From Selenomonas sp. (lineage in GTDB: Bacteria; Bacillota; Negativicutes; Selenomonadales; Selenomonadaceae), in NCBI RefSeq assembly GCF_022771645.1, contig NZ_JALFCU010000111.1:1-23523 (forward strand): 23,523 nt of DNA, written 5' to 3'. Under the pieces are notes generated by a model, which worked only from the letters and a program-made list of their open reading frames with translations, ran no database searches and was not told the origin of the DNA. Positions within the stretch are counted from its first letter, which is position 1. Every line of letters begins with the position of its first letter. Shown here piece by piece: positions 1-8,386 of this stretch. Both the position numbers and the translations under genes were made by a program.

Positions 1-1
1 A

Positions 2-169
2 GCAGCGACGGCAAAAAGCAAAGCCGAAGGCCTTGCTGAGGCGACCATGAAAATTATTAGAAATCTTTTGAAGAAGAAACAACTTTCCTACAAAGATATC
101 GCCGATAGCACGGATACAACGGTCAACGATGTCATCCGCATCGCGAAAGAATCCCATTTGGCATATTGA
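2..169 (+). CDS. C-terminal tail of an Rpn-like (PD-(D/E)XK transposase-family) protein, 5' end outside window
   Basis: The frame is open from the window edge and ends at TGA 167-169, giving 55 residues. The tail is Ala/Lys/Glu-rich (KSKAEGLAEA), followed by a predicted helical segment ending in ESHLAY. It has the same architecture as the end of the intact Rpn-family protein at 7449-8294: a charged A/E/G/K repeat followed by a short helix-turn-helix-like tail. I infer the family from that resemblance, because the nuclease core lies outside the window. A strong hairpin terminator follows 12 bases after the stop. It could also be the tail of another protein with a charged C-terminal helix. Confidence 0.5.
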   Translation, partial: AATAKSKAEGLAEATMKIIRNLLKKKQLSYKDIADSTDTTVNDVIRIAKESHLAY

Positions 170-181
170 TCCCCCGCACGG

Positions 182-209
182 CAGCGCATCCTGATGGATG
201 CGCTGTTTT
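182..209 (+). terminator. Rho-independent terminator of the left-edge plus-strand gene
   Basis: A perfect 10-bp inverted repeat (CAGCGCATCC / GGATGCGCTG) with a 4-base loop (TGAT) is followed by TTTT. It lies 12 bases after the stop of the partial plus-strand gene. On the minus strand the hairpin has no T run after it, so it is a poorer terminator for the glycosyltransferase gene that ends convergently at 223. Confidence 0.85.
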
Positions 210-222
210 CATGTCTGGCAAT

Positions 223-1548
223 TTATCCCAACGCCTGCTGCAGCTCCTTTGTCAGCACGATCACATTCCGATACCCCGCCTGCACGAGTGCGGAGAAAAT
301 CTCCTGCTGCACCTCAGGCTTCCGCGGCGTAACGGCGATGATGACGAGATCATGCTCGGAGTCGGCAGGCGATGCGTCGAGCGCGTAGACTGGCACGCTG
401 TCGATAGAGGACGGGTTGCCCGCCGTTTCGCTCACGAGGATGCCTGACGCATGCAAGCCAGATGATTGCAACTTGTGCAAGATGCGTTTCGACACTTGCC
501 CTGCCCCGTAGAGATACCAAGCGGATGCCTCCCTCAGGCTCGCCAGAACTCCCTGCTCCAGCAAATCTTCCTGCTGTACGCTGATTGCGCAGCGGAAGAT
601 CTGTTGTTGCGGGTTGCGCAACAACTCCTGTAACCGCTCCCAAGCTTCCGATGGCCAATCTAGGGTCCGCAGCCAGCCGTCCGTTTCGAACCGGCGAAAC
701 TCTTCAATCACGCGGCGAAGATAGCTTTCCCTGTCTCTTCGCGCAACATATGGCCAGCAGCTCGTCCGGTAGATGCGCCACGCATTATAGAACGCAGCCT
801 TGCCGACGGCCTGTTCTTCTGCGCTCCGTCTTTTCAAAAATCGCAGGTATTCCGCAATCTCATCGTGATAACAGAGATATTTCGTCGTGACTTTATGCCC
901 AGACGCTTCCGGGTTGTCCATGCGGTAGTGCAGATACCCTTCCGGCACGAGATACACGCGCTTTGCGCAGAGCGCGGCCTTCAGGGAAAACGAGACATCT
1001 TGGTACGACGCGCCTGGTGTTTCATGAAACCAGATACCGTTTTCTCGCAGGAACGCTGTACGATAGAGCGATGTCCATAGGAACGTATCCGTCTGCAGCA
1101 ATCTGCGTTCGCTCCTCGCCGAACAAACGACGTGATAAGGCAGCCCCGAGAGCATTTCATGGAACGCGTTCCCGCTTTCCTCCATGAAAATGTAGTAGTT
1201 GCTTTTCACGATGTCCGACTGCTGCGCCTCTGCTGCTTCGTGGAGCGCCTCGAACATCCCCGCATCCGCAAAATCATCCGATTCCACGATGCCGATATAC
1301 TTCCCCTGCGCCGCGCGCAGACCGACGTTCATCGATGCGCCGTAGCCGGAGTTCGCCTTGTGGATGACGCGGAAGCGCGCGTCGCCTGCCGCGTACGCAT
1401 CGAGGATTTCGCCGCTCCCGTCCGTCGAGCCGTCGTCAATGCAAACGAACTCGATGGAGCCAAGCGTCTGCGCCTTGAGGCTGTCGAGGCATTGGCGCAG
1501 GTACGGCTTTACGTTGTAAACGGGTACGAGGACGGATACATCCACCAT
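223..1548 (-). CDS. Family 2 glycosyltransferase with C-terminal Rossmann-like domain
   Basis: This 441-residue protein is a GT-A fold glycosyltransferase. The N-terminus has the classic GT2 start (VSVLVPVYNV, residues 5-14), the nucleotide-binding DDGSTDGS (38-45) and an ESDD metal-binding motif (89-92). From about residue 345 a separate domain begins with YGAG (347-350) and continues as alternating strands and helices (for example LVIIAV at 401-406). It resembles nucleotide-binding Rossmann domains and recurs in three other proteins here. The start is ATG 1548: GGGGGAAG lies about 8 bases upstream and the capG stop is one base away, so translation is probably coupled. The open frame extends upstream to 1731, but that part only shadows capG. 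The sugar transferred cannot be told from sequence. It is the last gene of the capEFG operon. Confidence 0.88.
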   Translation of the reverse strand: MVDVSVLVPVYNVKPYLRQCLDSLKAQTLGSIEFVCIDDGSTDGSGEILDAYAAGDARFRVIHKANSGYGASMNVGLRAAQGKYIGIVESDDFADAGMFEALHEAAEAQQSDIVKSNYYIFMEESGNAFHEMLSGLPYHVVCSARSERRLLQTDTFLWTSLYRTAFLRENGIWFHETPGASYQDVSFSLKAALCAKRVYLVPEGYLHYRMDNPEASGHKVTTKYLCYHDEIAEYLRFLKRRSAEEQAVGKAAFYNAWRIYRTSCWPYVARRDRESYLRRVIEEFRRFETDGWLRTLDWPSEAWERLQELLRNPQQQIFRCAISVQQEDLLEQGVLASLREASAWYLYGAGQVSKRILHKLQSSGLHASGILVSETAGNPSSIDSVPVYALDASPADSEHDLVIIAVTPRKPEVQQEIFSALVQAGYRNVIVLTKELQQALG

Positions 1549-1549
1549 G

Positions 1550-2680
1550 TCAAATCTTCCCCCATGTCGTGCGATTGACGATGTCCGTGTAGCTCTGGAT
1601 CGTCCGCATGACCTTTTCGGATACGTTCGTTGCGAGATAGTCCTGCGGCAGCGGGCGACGGACATCGTCCTTTGCCATATCGACAGCCATCGCGATGGCC
1701 TGCTCGATGCCTGCCTCCTCGATGCCTCCAATGACGATCGTGCCTGCGTCGAGCACTTCGGGGCGCTCCGTCGAGGTGCGGATGAGGACGGCAGGGAATC
1801 CGAGGAGCGCGCTTTCTTCCGAGAGCGTACCGCTGTCGGAGAGGACGCAGGCGGCGTTCTGCTGGAGCTTGTTGTAGTCGAAGTAGCCGAACGGCTTCAG
1901 GCTGCGGACGAGCGGATGAAACTGGAAGCCGCGCTGCTCGATGAACTTCCGGCTCCGCGGATGCGTCGAGTAGATGACGGGCAATCCATAGCGTTCGGCG
2001 ATGCCGTTGACGGCGTTCATGAGGCTCAGGAAGTTCGCTTCATTGTCGATGTTCTCCTCGCGGTGCGCGGAGAGCAGGAAATACTGCTTCGGCGCGAGAT
2101 TGAGACGGGCGAGCACATCGCTCGCCGCGATCTGTTCCTTGTGCGCCTCGAGCACTTCGCGCATCGGCGAGCCCGTGACGAACATCGTCTTGCCGTCGAC
2201 GCCTTCGGCGAGGAGGTAGCGCCGCGAGTTTTCCGTGTACGGCAGGTTAATATCGGCGATGTGGTCGACGATTGTTCGGTTCACCATTTCCGAGACGTTC
2301 CAGTCCCAACAGCGGTTGCCAGCCTCCATGTGAAAAATGGGAATCTTCAGCCGCTTCGCGGGAATCGCTGACAGCGCGGAGTTCGTGTCACCGAGGATGA
2401 GCAAGGCATCCGGATGCTCGTCCCGCAGGATCTCATACGATTTCGCGAGGATTGCGCCCATTGTCGCGCCGAGGTGCTCGCCCGCGCAGCCAAGGTAATG
2501 ATCGGGCGCGCGCAGACCAAGCTCGTCGAAGAAGACTTGGTTGAGCTCGTAGTCGTAGTTCTGTCCCGTGTGGACGAGGACGTGGTCGAGATACCGGTCG
2601 GCGCGCTTGATGACCTCCGAGAGCCGGATGATCTCCGGGCGCGTGCCGAGGATTGTCATGAGCTTGAGTTTTTTCGCCAT
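1550..2680 (-). CDS. capG: UDP-N-acetylglucosamine 2-epimerase family, CapG/FnlC type (last step to UDP-L-FucNAc)
   Basis: This 376-residue protein is of the non-hydrolysing UDP-GlcNAc 2-epimerase (WecB) family. The N-terminus carries ILGTRPEIIRLS (about 10-21), then VHTGQNYDYELN, then SAHREENID further on, all typical of this fold. The very conserved HTGQNYDYELN stretch and the position directly after capE and capF make the CapG/FnlC subfamily most likely. CapG epimerises C2 of UDP-2-acetamido-2,6-dideoxy-L-talose to give UDP-L-FucNAc. Its length matches Staphylococcus aureus Cap5G (about 374). The start is ATG 2680 with GGAGGTG 5 bases upstream; the capF stop is one base before it. A general WecB making UDP-ManNAc is the alternative, but the complete capEFG order argues against it. 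Confidence 0.9.
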   Translation of the reverse strand: MAKKLKLMTILGTRPEIIRLSEVIKRADRYLDHVLVHTGQNYDYELNQVFFDELGLRAPDHYLGCAGEHLGATMGAILAKSYEILRDEHPDALLILGDTNSALSAIPAKRLKIPIFHMEAGNRCWDWNVSEMVNRTIVDHIADINLPYTENSRRYLLAEGVDGKTMFVTGSPMREVLEAHKEQIAASDVLARLNLAPKQYFLLSAHREENIDNEANFLSLMNAVNGIAERYGLPVIYSTHPRSRKFIEQRGFQFHPLVRSLKPFGYFDYNKLQQNAACVLSDSGTLSEESALLGFPAVLIRTSTERPEVLDAGTIVIGGIEEAGIEQAIAMAVDMAKDDVRRPLPQDYLATNVSEKVMRTIQSYTDIVNRTTWGKI

Positions 2681-2681
2681 G

Positions 2682-3788
2682 TCACACCTCCATGCGATAC
2701 GTGTCAGGATGCGCGGGGTCGAAGCACTCGTCCGCCCACATGAGCGTCACCATGTCCGTATCGCCCGTGTTCTCGATGTCGTGCGTGTAGCCGGGCGGGA
2801 TCTCGACGACTTCGAGTTTGTCTCCCGATACTTCGTAGCGCAAAATCATCTCGCTCCCGACCCGTCGCAGGCGGATGACGCCCGTGCCTGCGACGACGAG
2901 AAACTTCTCGTGCTTCGTGTGGTGGTAGTGGCCGCCCTTCACGATGTGCGGTTTGGAAATGTTGACAGAAACCTGCCCCTGCCCGTCCGTGCGCAGCCAC
3001 TCCGTGAACGAGCCGCGCGCATCCGCATGCGAAACGAGCGGGTAGCTCATGCCATTCTTGGGCAGATAGCTCAGATATGTGCTGTAGAGCTTCCGCGTGA
3101 AATCATCGCCGAGTGCTGGAACGGCAAGCGTCTCGCGGCAGGAACGGAAAGAATGCACGAGCTCCGCCAATCGGCCGACCGTGCACGTATAGACAGGTTG
3201 CACCATGCAAAAATCATCTTGCGCAACGGTCTCCCCCGCCAGAGCATCAAGGAATGCCTGCACGACATCATCAACGTAGACGAGCGAGAGCTCGTGCGCC
3301 GCATCGTCGACGCGGATGGGCAGGCCGTGTGCCACATGGTGGCAGAACGTCGCGACGACGCTGTTGTACTCCGGCCGGCACCATTTGCCGAAGACGTTCG
3401 GCAGACGAAAGATGAACACGTCTGCGCCCGATTCCGCCGCATATGCCCGCAGGACCTCTTCCGCTGCGCGCTTGCTGTTGCCGTACGGATTGTCGAGCGC
3501 TGCCTGCGTCGACGAACTGAAGACGATGGGACACGGGGACGTGCGCTGTTGCAATGCGGAAATCAATCGCTTGGAAAACTGTTCGTTACCTTCGACGAAT
3601 TCCTGCGTGTCCTGCGGACGGTTCACGCCCGCGAGGTGCACAACAGCGCCGCAATCACGGCACAGGGTAGCGAGCGCGTCGTCCCCCATCGCGTGATGAT
3701 ATGCGAGCAGCGTATGGCCTTGTTCCCTCGCTGCGCAGGCAAAGTTTTTCCCGAGGAAGCCGCCCGCTCCTGTCACGAGGATCTTCAT
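2682..3788 (-). CDS. capF: Bifunctional NAD-dependent epimerase/reductase with cupin domain (CapF/FnlB)
   Basis: This 368-residue protein has two domains. The N-terminal SDR domain has GAGGFLG (about 7-13) for dinucleotide binding and a PYGNSK segment (about 100-105) containing the Tyr and Lys of the SDR active site. The C-terminal cupin domain (from about 255) contains the His-rich GGHYHHTKHEKF (about 285-296), as expected for the zinc-binding cupin of CapF. In the known pathway the cupin epimerises C3 of the CapE product and the SDR domain reduces C4 with NADPH, giving UDP-2-acetamido-2,6-dideoxy-L-talose. The length matches S. aureus CapF (369). The ATG at 3788 overlaps the capE stop as ATGA and has GGAAGG upstream. 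The in-frame ATG at 3800 is less likely because that GGAAGG abuts it directly. Confidence 0.92.
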   Translation of the reverse strand: MKILVTGAGGFLGKNFACAAREQGHTLLAYHHAMGDDALATLCRDCGAVVHLAGVNRPQDTQEFVEGNEQFSKRLISALQQRTSPCPIVFSSSTQAALDNPYGNSKRAAEEVLRAYAAESGADVFIFRLPNVFGKWCRPEYNSVVATFCHHVAHGLPIRVDDAAHELSLVYVDDVVQAFLDALAGETVAQDDFCMVQPVYTCTVGRLAELVHSFRSCRETLAVPALGDDFTRKLYSTYLSYLPKNGMSYPLVSHADARGSFTEWLRTDGQGQVSVNISKPHIVKGGHYHHTKHEKFLVVAGTGVIRLRRVGSEMILRYEVSGDKLEVVEIPPGYTHDIENTGDTDMVTLMWADECFDPAHPDTYRMEV

Positions 3789-4810
3789 GCGCGTTCCCAT
3801 CCTTCCAGTTCACTCTGCACGTAGTCGACAGAGAGCAACTTTTCCTTTACGCCCGCCACGTCGAGCTGGGTCGTGTTGCTCGACGTGTACGGGACGGCCG
3901 TGTTGATGGCCTCGTCGCCCGACGAGAAATATTTTTCGTAGTTGAGGTTGCGCTCGTCACGCGGGATGCGGAAATACCGCCCCATATCGATGGCCTTCAC
4001 GCGCTCCTCGGCTGTCATGAGCGTCTCGTAGAGCTTTTCGCCGTGACGCGTGCCGATGTGCTGCGTGCCAGTATGACCGAACAGCGCCTGCACACCGCGC
4101 GCGAGGTCGCCGATCGTGCTCGCCGGCGCTTTCTGGATGAAGAGGTCGCCCGTGTGGCCGTGCTCGAATGCGAAGAGCACGAGGTCAACAGCCTCATCGA
4201 GGCTCATGAGGAAGCGCGTCATATCGGGGTTCGTAATCGTGAGCGGCTTGCCCGCCTTGATCTGCGCGATGAAGAGCGGGATGACGCTGCCGCGCGAGCA
4301 CATGACATTGCCGTAACGCGTGCAGCAGATGGTCGTCTGCGACTCGTCGACGTTGCGGGATTTCGAGAGCACGACTTTTTCCATCATGGCCTTCGAGATG
4401 CCCATGGCGTTGATCGGGTACGCGGCCTTGTCCGTCGAGAGGCAGACGACTTTTTTCACGCCCGCGCGGATGGCGGCCGCGAGGACATTGTCCGTGCCAA
4501 GCACGTTCGTCTTCACTGCCTCGACAGGGAAGAATTCGCACGACGGCACCTGCTTCAGCGCCGCCGCGTGGAAGATATAGTCTAAGCCGTGCATCACGTC
4601 CTCGACGCTCCGCAGGTCGCGCACGTCGCCGATGTAGTACTGGATCTTGTCGCTCTTGTAATGGCGGCGCATGTCGTCCTGCTTTTTCTCATCACGAGAA
4701 AAGATGCGGATCTCCCCGATGTCCGTCGCAAGAAACCGCCGCAGCACGGCGTTGCCGAACGATCCCGTGCCGCCCGTGATGAGGAGTGTCTTGCCAGAAA
4801 AAATACCCAT
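3785..4810 (-). CDS. capE: UDP-GlcNAc 4,6-dehydratase/5-epimerase, CapE/FnlA type
   Basis: This 341-residue extended SDR enzyme shows TGGTGSFG (12-19) for NAD(P) binding, STDKA (125-129) and MGISK (136-140). Met stands where most SDRs have the catalytic Tyr, which is a known feature of the CapE subfamily. CapE removes water from UDP-GlcNAc and inverts C5, the first step to UDP-L-FucNAc, in the cytoplasm. Length agrees with S. aureus CapE (342). I chose ATG 4810 because AGGAAG lies 6 bases upstream. An ATG at 4816 overlaps the preceding gene's stop as ATGA but would sit directly on that ribosome site; it would add two residues. capE, capF and capG follow one another with overlapping or adjacent stop and start codons. 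Confidence 0.93.
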   Translation of the reverse strand: MGIFSGKTLLITGGTGSFGNAVLRRFLATDIGEIRIFSRDEKKQDDMRRHYKSDKIQYYIGDVRDLRSVEDVMHGLDYIFHAAALKQVPSCEFFPVEAVKTNVLGTDNVLAAAIRAGVKKVVCLSTDKAAYPINAMGISKAMMEKVVLSKSRNVDESQTTICCTRYGNVMCSRGSVIPLFIAQIKAGKPLTITNPDMTRFLMSLDEAVDLVLFAFEHGHTGDLFIQKAPASTIGDLARGVQALFGHTGTQHIGTRHGEKLYETLMTAEERVKAIDMGRYFRIPRDERNLNYEKYFSSGDEAINTAVPYTSSNTTQLDVAGVKEKLLSVDYVQSELEGWERA

Positions 4811-4812
4811 AG

Positions 4813-6087
4813 TCATCTTCCTTCCCTGCTTGCCTCTTCGTAAATCGCGAGCGCCTGTGCGGCGATCCGTGCAGGGTCGTGGCGCTCGCGCATCGTTTCG
4901 CGCGCCCGTGCGGACATCCGTGTGGCCAACGTGTCGTCCTCGAACACCTCGTGCACATAGGACGCGAGCATATACGGCGCGTCCGCTTGGTACAACAGGC
5001 CGTTTTCGCCATGCGTGATGAGCGTTTGCAGGCCGCCGACAAGCGACGCCACGACCGGCGTTCCGAGTATCATCGCCTCCGCGACAGAGTTCGGCGAGTT
5101 CTCGATGGTCGAGGCCGAGACGAAGACGTGGGCGCGGACGTACTGCGTCCGCATTTCCTCCGCTGTCAACGGGCCAGTGAACGTCAGGCGGTCGAGCACA
5201 TCCAAGCGCTGCGCGAGCTCATAGAGATATGCCCCGTATGGCGAGCGCCGTCCCTCTGCATCGGGCTGCATCGGATTGCCGCCGCCGATCGTCACGCGGA
5301 TGTCCGGATACCACGCCTTCAAAATCTGGAGCGCAGGCAGGAACAGGTGGAAGCCCTTGACGGGATACCCCGCCTGACTCAGGAACAGCGTGTGGCGCTC
5401 GCACGCATCGAGATTCCACGACGGCCCCGGCGCATAGAATTCTGGCCGCAGGATTTCCTCGCAGAAACGATAGCGCACGTCCGGCCGCAGCACGCGCGCG
5501 CAACTCTCGTCCCAGAACGTCCTCCCCGTGACGAAGCCCACCGAACGTAGCACCTCCACCTCGCGCACGGCTTGCCGCCGAAACGCCGCGATGTCCTGCC
5601 CGATGCTGTTTCCTGCAGCGTCCACCTCATGTACGACAGCCTCGGGAAGTCCCATAGCATAGTGCGGATGACAAAACGACAAAATCCCCTGCAGATGGCA
5701 GACCATCCGCCGCTCCATGCCGAGCTCGCGGCACGCCATGAGCATCGCCCAGCTGTGCGGGTACTCCGTACCGAAGACCTGTATGACATCTGGCTGGAGC
5801 TCCTGCAAGATGCGCACGAAATCCGCCGTCATTGCCTCGCAAGCAGCATCGTCTTGCAGCATATCGTCGCGACTCGCGTCAAACGCATAGAACCGCACGC
5901 CGTCACGCACGCCATCATGCCGCCGCGCCGCATCGCGGATGCCGCAGGCGACAGCAAGCTCGCATGCCCCAGCCGAACGAAGCTCGCGATACAAGCCCTC
6001 CATCCACCCGCCGAACACCGTCCGCCGAATACGGAACTCCTCGCAAAACTCCGGCAACACGATATTGCAAAGCCAAAGCACACGCAT
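4813..6087 (-). CDS. GT4 (GT-B fold) glycosyltransferase
   Basis: This 424-residue protein has a GT-B layout. The N-terminal half starts MRVLWLCNIVLP with a glycine-containing loop FGGWMEGL (25-32). The C-terminal half has LSQAGYPVKGF, IGGG, and the E-x7-E motif in IENSPNSVAEA (E329 and E337) followed by GTPVVAS. These are signatures of retaining GT4 transferases that use nucleotide sugars. The start is ATG 6087, sharing one base with the stop of the upstream GT2, with GAGGTG 8 bases upstream; the open frame to 6147 is a shadow. Its position beside capE makes an L-FucNAc transferase (as WbuB is beside fnlABC in some O-antigen loci) a reasonable guess, but nothing in the sequence proves the donor. 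Confidence 0.88.
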   Translation of the reverse strand: MRVLWLCNIVLPEFCEEFRIRRTVFGGWMEGLYRELRSAGACELAVACGIRDAARRHDGVRDGVRFYAFDASRDDMLQDDAACEAMTADFVRILQELQPDVIQVFGTEYPHSWAMLMACRELGMERRMVCHLQGILSFCHPHYAMGLPEAVVHEVDAAGNSIGQDIAAFRRQAVREVEVLRSVGFVTGRTFWDESCARVLRPDVRYRFCEEILRPEFYAPGPSWNLDACERHTLFLSQAGYPVKGFHLFLPALQILKAWYPDIRVTIGGGNPMQPDAEGRRSPYGAYLYELAQRLDVLDRLTFTGPLTAEEMRTQYVRAHVFVSASTIENSPNSVAEAMILGTPVVASLVGGLQTLITHGENGLLYQADAPYMLASYVHEVFEDDTLATRMSARARETMRERHDPARIAAQALAIYEEASREGR

Positions 6088-7313
6088 TATTGCAGCACCT
6101 CGCAACAACTTTTCTTGATGGGCGCCATGAGGAGGTCGTAGTCCCAAGAATCATCGAAAACATCCACATCCGTGAACCCTTGCTCCCGCAGCTGTGCCAC
6201 CACAGCATCCGGATAAGCATTTGCCACGATGACTTTCGCATCCCTCGGGAGCTCCGCAGGCGGGATGCACCGCACCCCCTCGATCTCCGTCCCCCAGACG
6301 GAGGGATTGCTATCAGACACGCCATCCACCGCCAACCCGCGCCAACGCAGGATACTCAGGAAACGCCGCGCCACGCGCCCGGCGCAGTAAACATAACAAC
6401 CGACAACCGATGTCAACCGCTTGCGGCGCAACACTTGCCGCCCCGCTTCCACGCCATCTGGCTCTTCGCATTTTTTCAAATACTCAACTAGGACACGTTT
6501 CACGCGCTCATAACCTTGCGGTCGCGCATATTGTCCGAGCTTTAATCCGTAAATCTGGTAAAGCGTCAGGCCGCACGCCTCCACGTCAATGTTCTGCAGC
6601 CCCTCCATAATCCACGCCCACAGATCATCCTCTTCCTTGCTCATGCCTTGGTAAGTTGATGTAACTTGCTTTTCGTGCACACGTGAACCCACGAGGCTCT
6701 TCCCGACATAAACCATCTGCTTGTCGCAGAACATCCGGAACCATTGCTCATAGTCATTGACGGCGCGGACGCTCTCGTCAAAACCACCGAATTCGTCGAA
6801 GTACGCCTTCGGAATCAGAAGCGTGCATCCGCTGATCAGCCCCATCGCCACAGTGAACCACCCGGTCTCTGCCCGTTTCTGTCCGAAACGTATGGAATCC
6901 GTCCGTCTCCGTGTCCCGCTCGGATACTGAACGAAGTCGCATTCGGAAAAAACCGCCCGATTCCAATCGCCACACGCCCGAAGCGCCTCAATCTCAGCCG
7001 CGACCTTGTCCGGCGTATACCAATCGTCATGCGAGAGCCAAGAAAAATACGCGCCTCGCATCTCGCGAATGGCGAGATTCAACGCCGTTGCCACGCCGCC
7101 GTTCTCCTTCTCGAAATAGCGAATCCTGTCGCCATACGACAAGGCAATCTTCCGTGTGTCATCCGTCGAACCATCATTCACGACAAGAATTTCAATATTC
7201 GGATACGTCTGCGCCAAGGCGCTGTCAATCGCCTCGCGCATGAAATTGCTGCCGTTGTAGACGGGGATGACGATGGAAACCAGCGGCATGATTGCACTTA
7301 ATTTATTTTCCAT
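6087..7313 (-). CDS. Family 2 glycosyltransferase with C-terminal Rossmann-like domain
   Basis: This 408-residue protein begins the left-hand operon. The GT2 core has VSIVIPVYNG (12-21), VVNDGSTDD (44-52) and SHDDW (94-98) in the place of the DxD motif. SGCTLL and GGFDES (176-181) then DYEQWFR (187-193) are typical of the acceptor-side motifs of this family. From about residue 305 a second domain starts YCAGRVARRF, a variant of the YGAG motif found in three other proteins here, and runs to about 392. The start is ATG 7313 with GAGGTG 6 bases upstream; an ATG at 7352 lacks a ribosome site. The promoter must lie in the 135 bases shared with the divergent Rpn gene, but no clear minus-strand -35/-10 pair is visible. 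Confidence 0.88.
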   Translation of the reverse strand: MENKLSAIMPLVSIVIPVYNGSNFMREAIDSALAQTYPNIEILVVNDGSTDDTRKIALSYGDRIRYFEKENGGVATALNLAIREMRGAYFSWLSHDDWYTPDKVAAEIEALRACGDWNRAVFSECDFVQYPSGTRRRTDSIRFGQKRAETGWFTVAMGLISGCTLLIPKAYFDEFGGFDESVRAVNDYEQWFRMFCDKQMVYVGKSLVGSRVHEKQVTSTYQGMSKEEDDLWAWIMEGLQNIDVEACGLTLYQIYGLKLGQYARPQGYERVKRVLVEYLKKCEEPDGVEAGRQVLRRKRLTSVVGCYVYCAGRVARRFLSILRWRGLAVDGVSDSNPSVWGTEIEGVRCIPPAELPRDAKVIVANAYPDAVVAQLREQGFTDVDVFDDSWDYDLLMAPIKKSCCEVLQ

Positions 7314-7377
7314 ATACAACACCTCGGAATGTTTTCGGCCGTAAAAATTCAAATACCAAAGGACTGGACGAATCTAC

Positions 7378-7406
7378 TTGAAAAAGTGAAAAAATCTATT
7401 TAAAAT
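7378..7406 (+). promoter_or_regulatory. Sigma-70-type promoter of the Rpn gene
   Basis: TTGAAA (7378-7383) and TAAAAT (7401-7406) are separated by exactly 17 bases, close to the consensus of the housekeeping sigma factor. They lie 43 bases before the ATG at 7449 in an A/T-rich stretch. A strong ribosome site, AAGGAGG (7434-7440), follows, 8 bases from that ATG. The gene therefore has its own transcription signal, independent of the leftward operons. Confidence 0.7.
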
Positions 7407-7448
7407 AAAACCAAGAAGATTTTCACACCTGCGAAGGAGGTGTACCCC

Positions 7449-8294
7449 ATGGCACCGAACATGACAGAAGAAGAACGCAACCGGCGGCGCGAAGAAAACA
7501 TCAAGCTCATCCAAGACTTCCGCCTGATGGACAATCCTTTTATGGGGCGCGTGTTTCAAGACGACCTCAAGCTCGGCCAATTGCTCGCAACTCTCATGAC
7601 GGGACGCAACGACATCACAGTCACGAAAGTCATCACGGAACATGAAATCCCAAACCTGCGCGGGCGTAGCGTGCGCCTCGACATCCATGCCTTCGATCAT
7701 GACAAAAAGGACATCGATGTCGAAATCCAAAGGGAGAAAAAAGGGGCAACGCCGAAACGCATCCGATACAACAGCGCCATGATAGACGCAAACTTCCTCG
7801 TCCAGCGCGAAGATTTCGAAGACCTACCGGAGCAATACATTTTCTTTGTTACAGAAAATGATGTTACCGGACTTCACCAACTGTATGTACCTGTCGAACG
7901 ACGCATGGGCAACGGTTGGAATCGCCCATTCCTCGATGGCATCCATATCGCCTACATTGACAGCTCGAAAGCTGACGATTCGCCACTCGGCAGGCTCATG
8001 CACGACTTCCGTTGCAAGCATGCTGATGATATGTACTATCCGATACTCAGAGAAAAAGTCCGCTATTACAAGGAAAACGAAACGGGGGTAAACATCATGA
8101 GCGACCTTTTTGAAAAGTATCTCCAAAAGGAGTATGCAGACGGTGAGGCCAAAGGCGAAGCGAAGGGCAAGGCCGAAATGATTCTCGGCATGATCGAGGA
8201 TCACGATCCCTTGGCGAAAATCATGCGGATTTCCAAATGGACAGCCGAACAAATCCGTGCGCTCGCGGCGAAGAACGGCCTCGCAGTCGAATGA
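7449..8294 (+). CDS. Rpn-family recombination-promoting nuclease / PD-(D/E)XK transposase-family protein
   Basis: This 281-residue protein is the only complete plus-strand gene. It has the family's early FMGRVFQDD segment (31-39), LLATLMTG, then the PD-(D/E)XK core: RLDIHAFD with D78, and DIDVEIQ with E92 and Q94. The C-terminus is a charged GEAKGEAKGKAE stretch (about 232-243) and a helical tail with KWTAEQIRALAAK that resembles a small DNA-binding helix pair. Family members such as E. coli RpnA cut DNA and promote RecA-independent recombination. The start is ATG 7449 because AAGGAGG at 7434-7440 is 8 bases upstream; the GTG at 7440 lies inside that ribosome site. It has its own promoter and terminator and interrupts two leftward glycan operons, so it looks like an inserted gene. 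Confidence 0.88.
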   Translation: MAPNMTEEERNRRREENIKLIQDFRLMDNPFMGRVFQDDLKLGQLLATLMTGRNDITVTKVITEHEIPNLRGRSVRLDIHAFDHDKKDIDVEIQREKKGATPKRIRYNSAMIDANFLVQREDFEDLPEQYIFFVTENDVTGLHQLYVPVERRMGNGWNRPFLDGIHIAYIDSSKADDSPLGRLMHDFRCKHADDMYYPILREKVRYYKENETGVNIMSDLFEKYLQKEYADGEAKGEAKGKAEMILGMIEDHDPLAKIMRISKWTAEQIRALAAKNGLAVE

Positions 8295-8303
8295 ATCACG
8301 CTT

Positions 8304-8336
8304 ACGGCTCTGCAGCTTTGCTGCGGGGCCGTTTTT
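8304..8336 (+). terminator. Rho-independent terminator of the Rpn gene
   Basis: A 13-base stem from ACGGCTCTGCAGC pairs along its full length (two G-T pairs) with GCTGCGGGGCCGT across a TTT loop, followed by a T run to 8336. It starts 9 bases after the Rpn stop codon. On the minus strand the hairpin is not followed by T residues, so it probably acts mainly on the plus strand. Confidence 0.85.
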
Positions 8337-8386
8337 CATCTAACGTATGAATTCTCCGAATAATGATGGAAACAAATGTAATCCTA

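Noticed and set aside
1549..1731. N-terminal extension of the GT2 at 223-1548
   Set aside because: The extension is Arg/Ser-rich and out of frame with capG, which it overlaps; the ATG at 1548 has a strong ribosome site and starts directly at the GT2 motif.
2568..3824. A 418-residue plus-strand open frame
   Set aside because: It is the antisense shadow of capF and capG, which have clear motifs, ribosome sites and coupled starts.
7440..7448. GTG at 7440 as the start of the Rpn gene
   Set aside because: The GTG overlaps AAGGAGG, which is correctly spaced for the ATG at 7449.
7314..7448. A minus-strand promoter for the 7313-223 operon
   Set aside because: One must exist or transcription must read through, but I found no -35/-10 pair of acceptable spacing on this strand, so none is annotated.
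8304..8336. Bidirectional terminator for the convergent LegF-GT2 gene
   Set aside because: The stem is shared, but on the minus strand it is followed by a non-T-rich sequence, so only the plus-strand call is supported.
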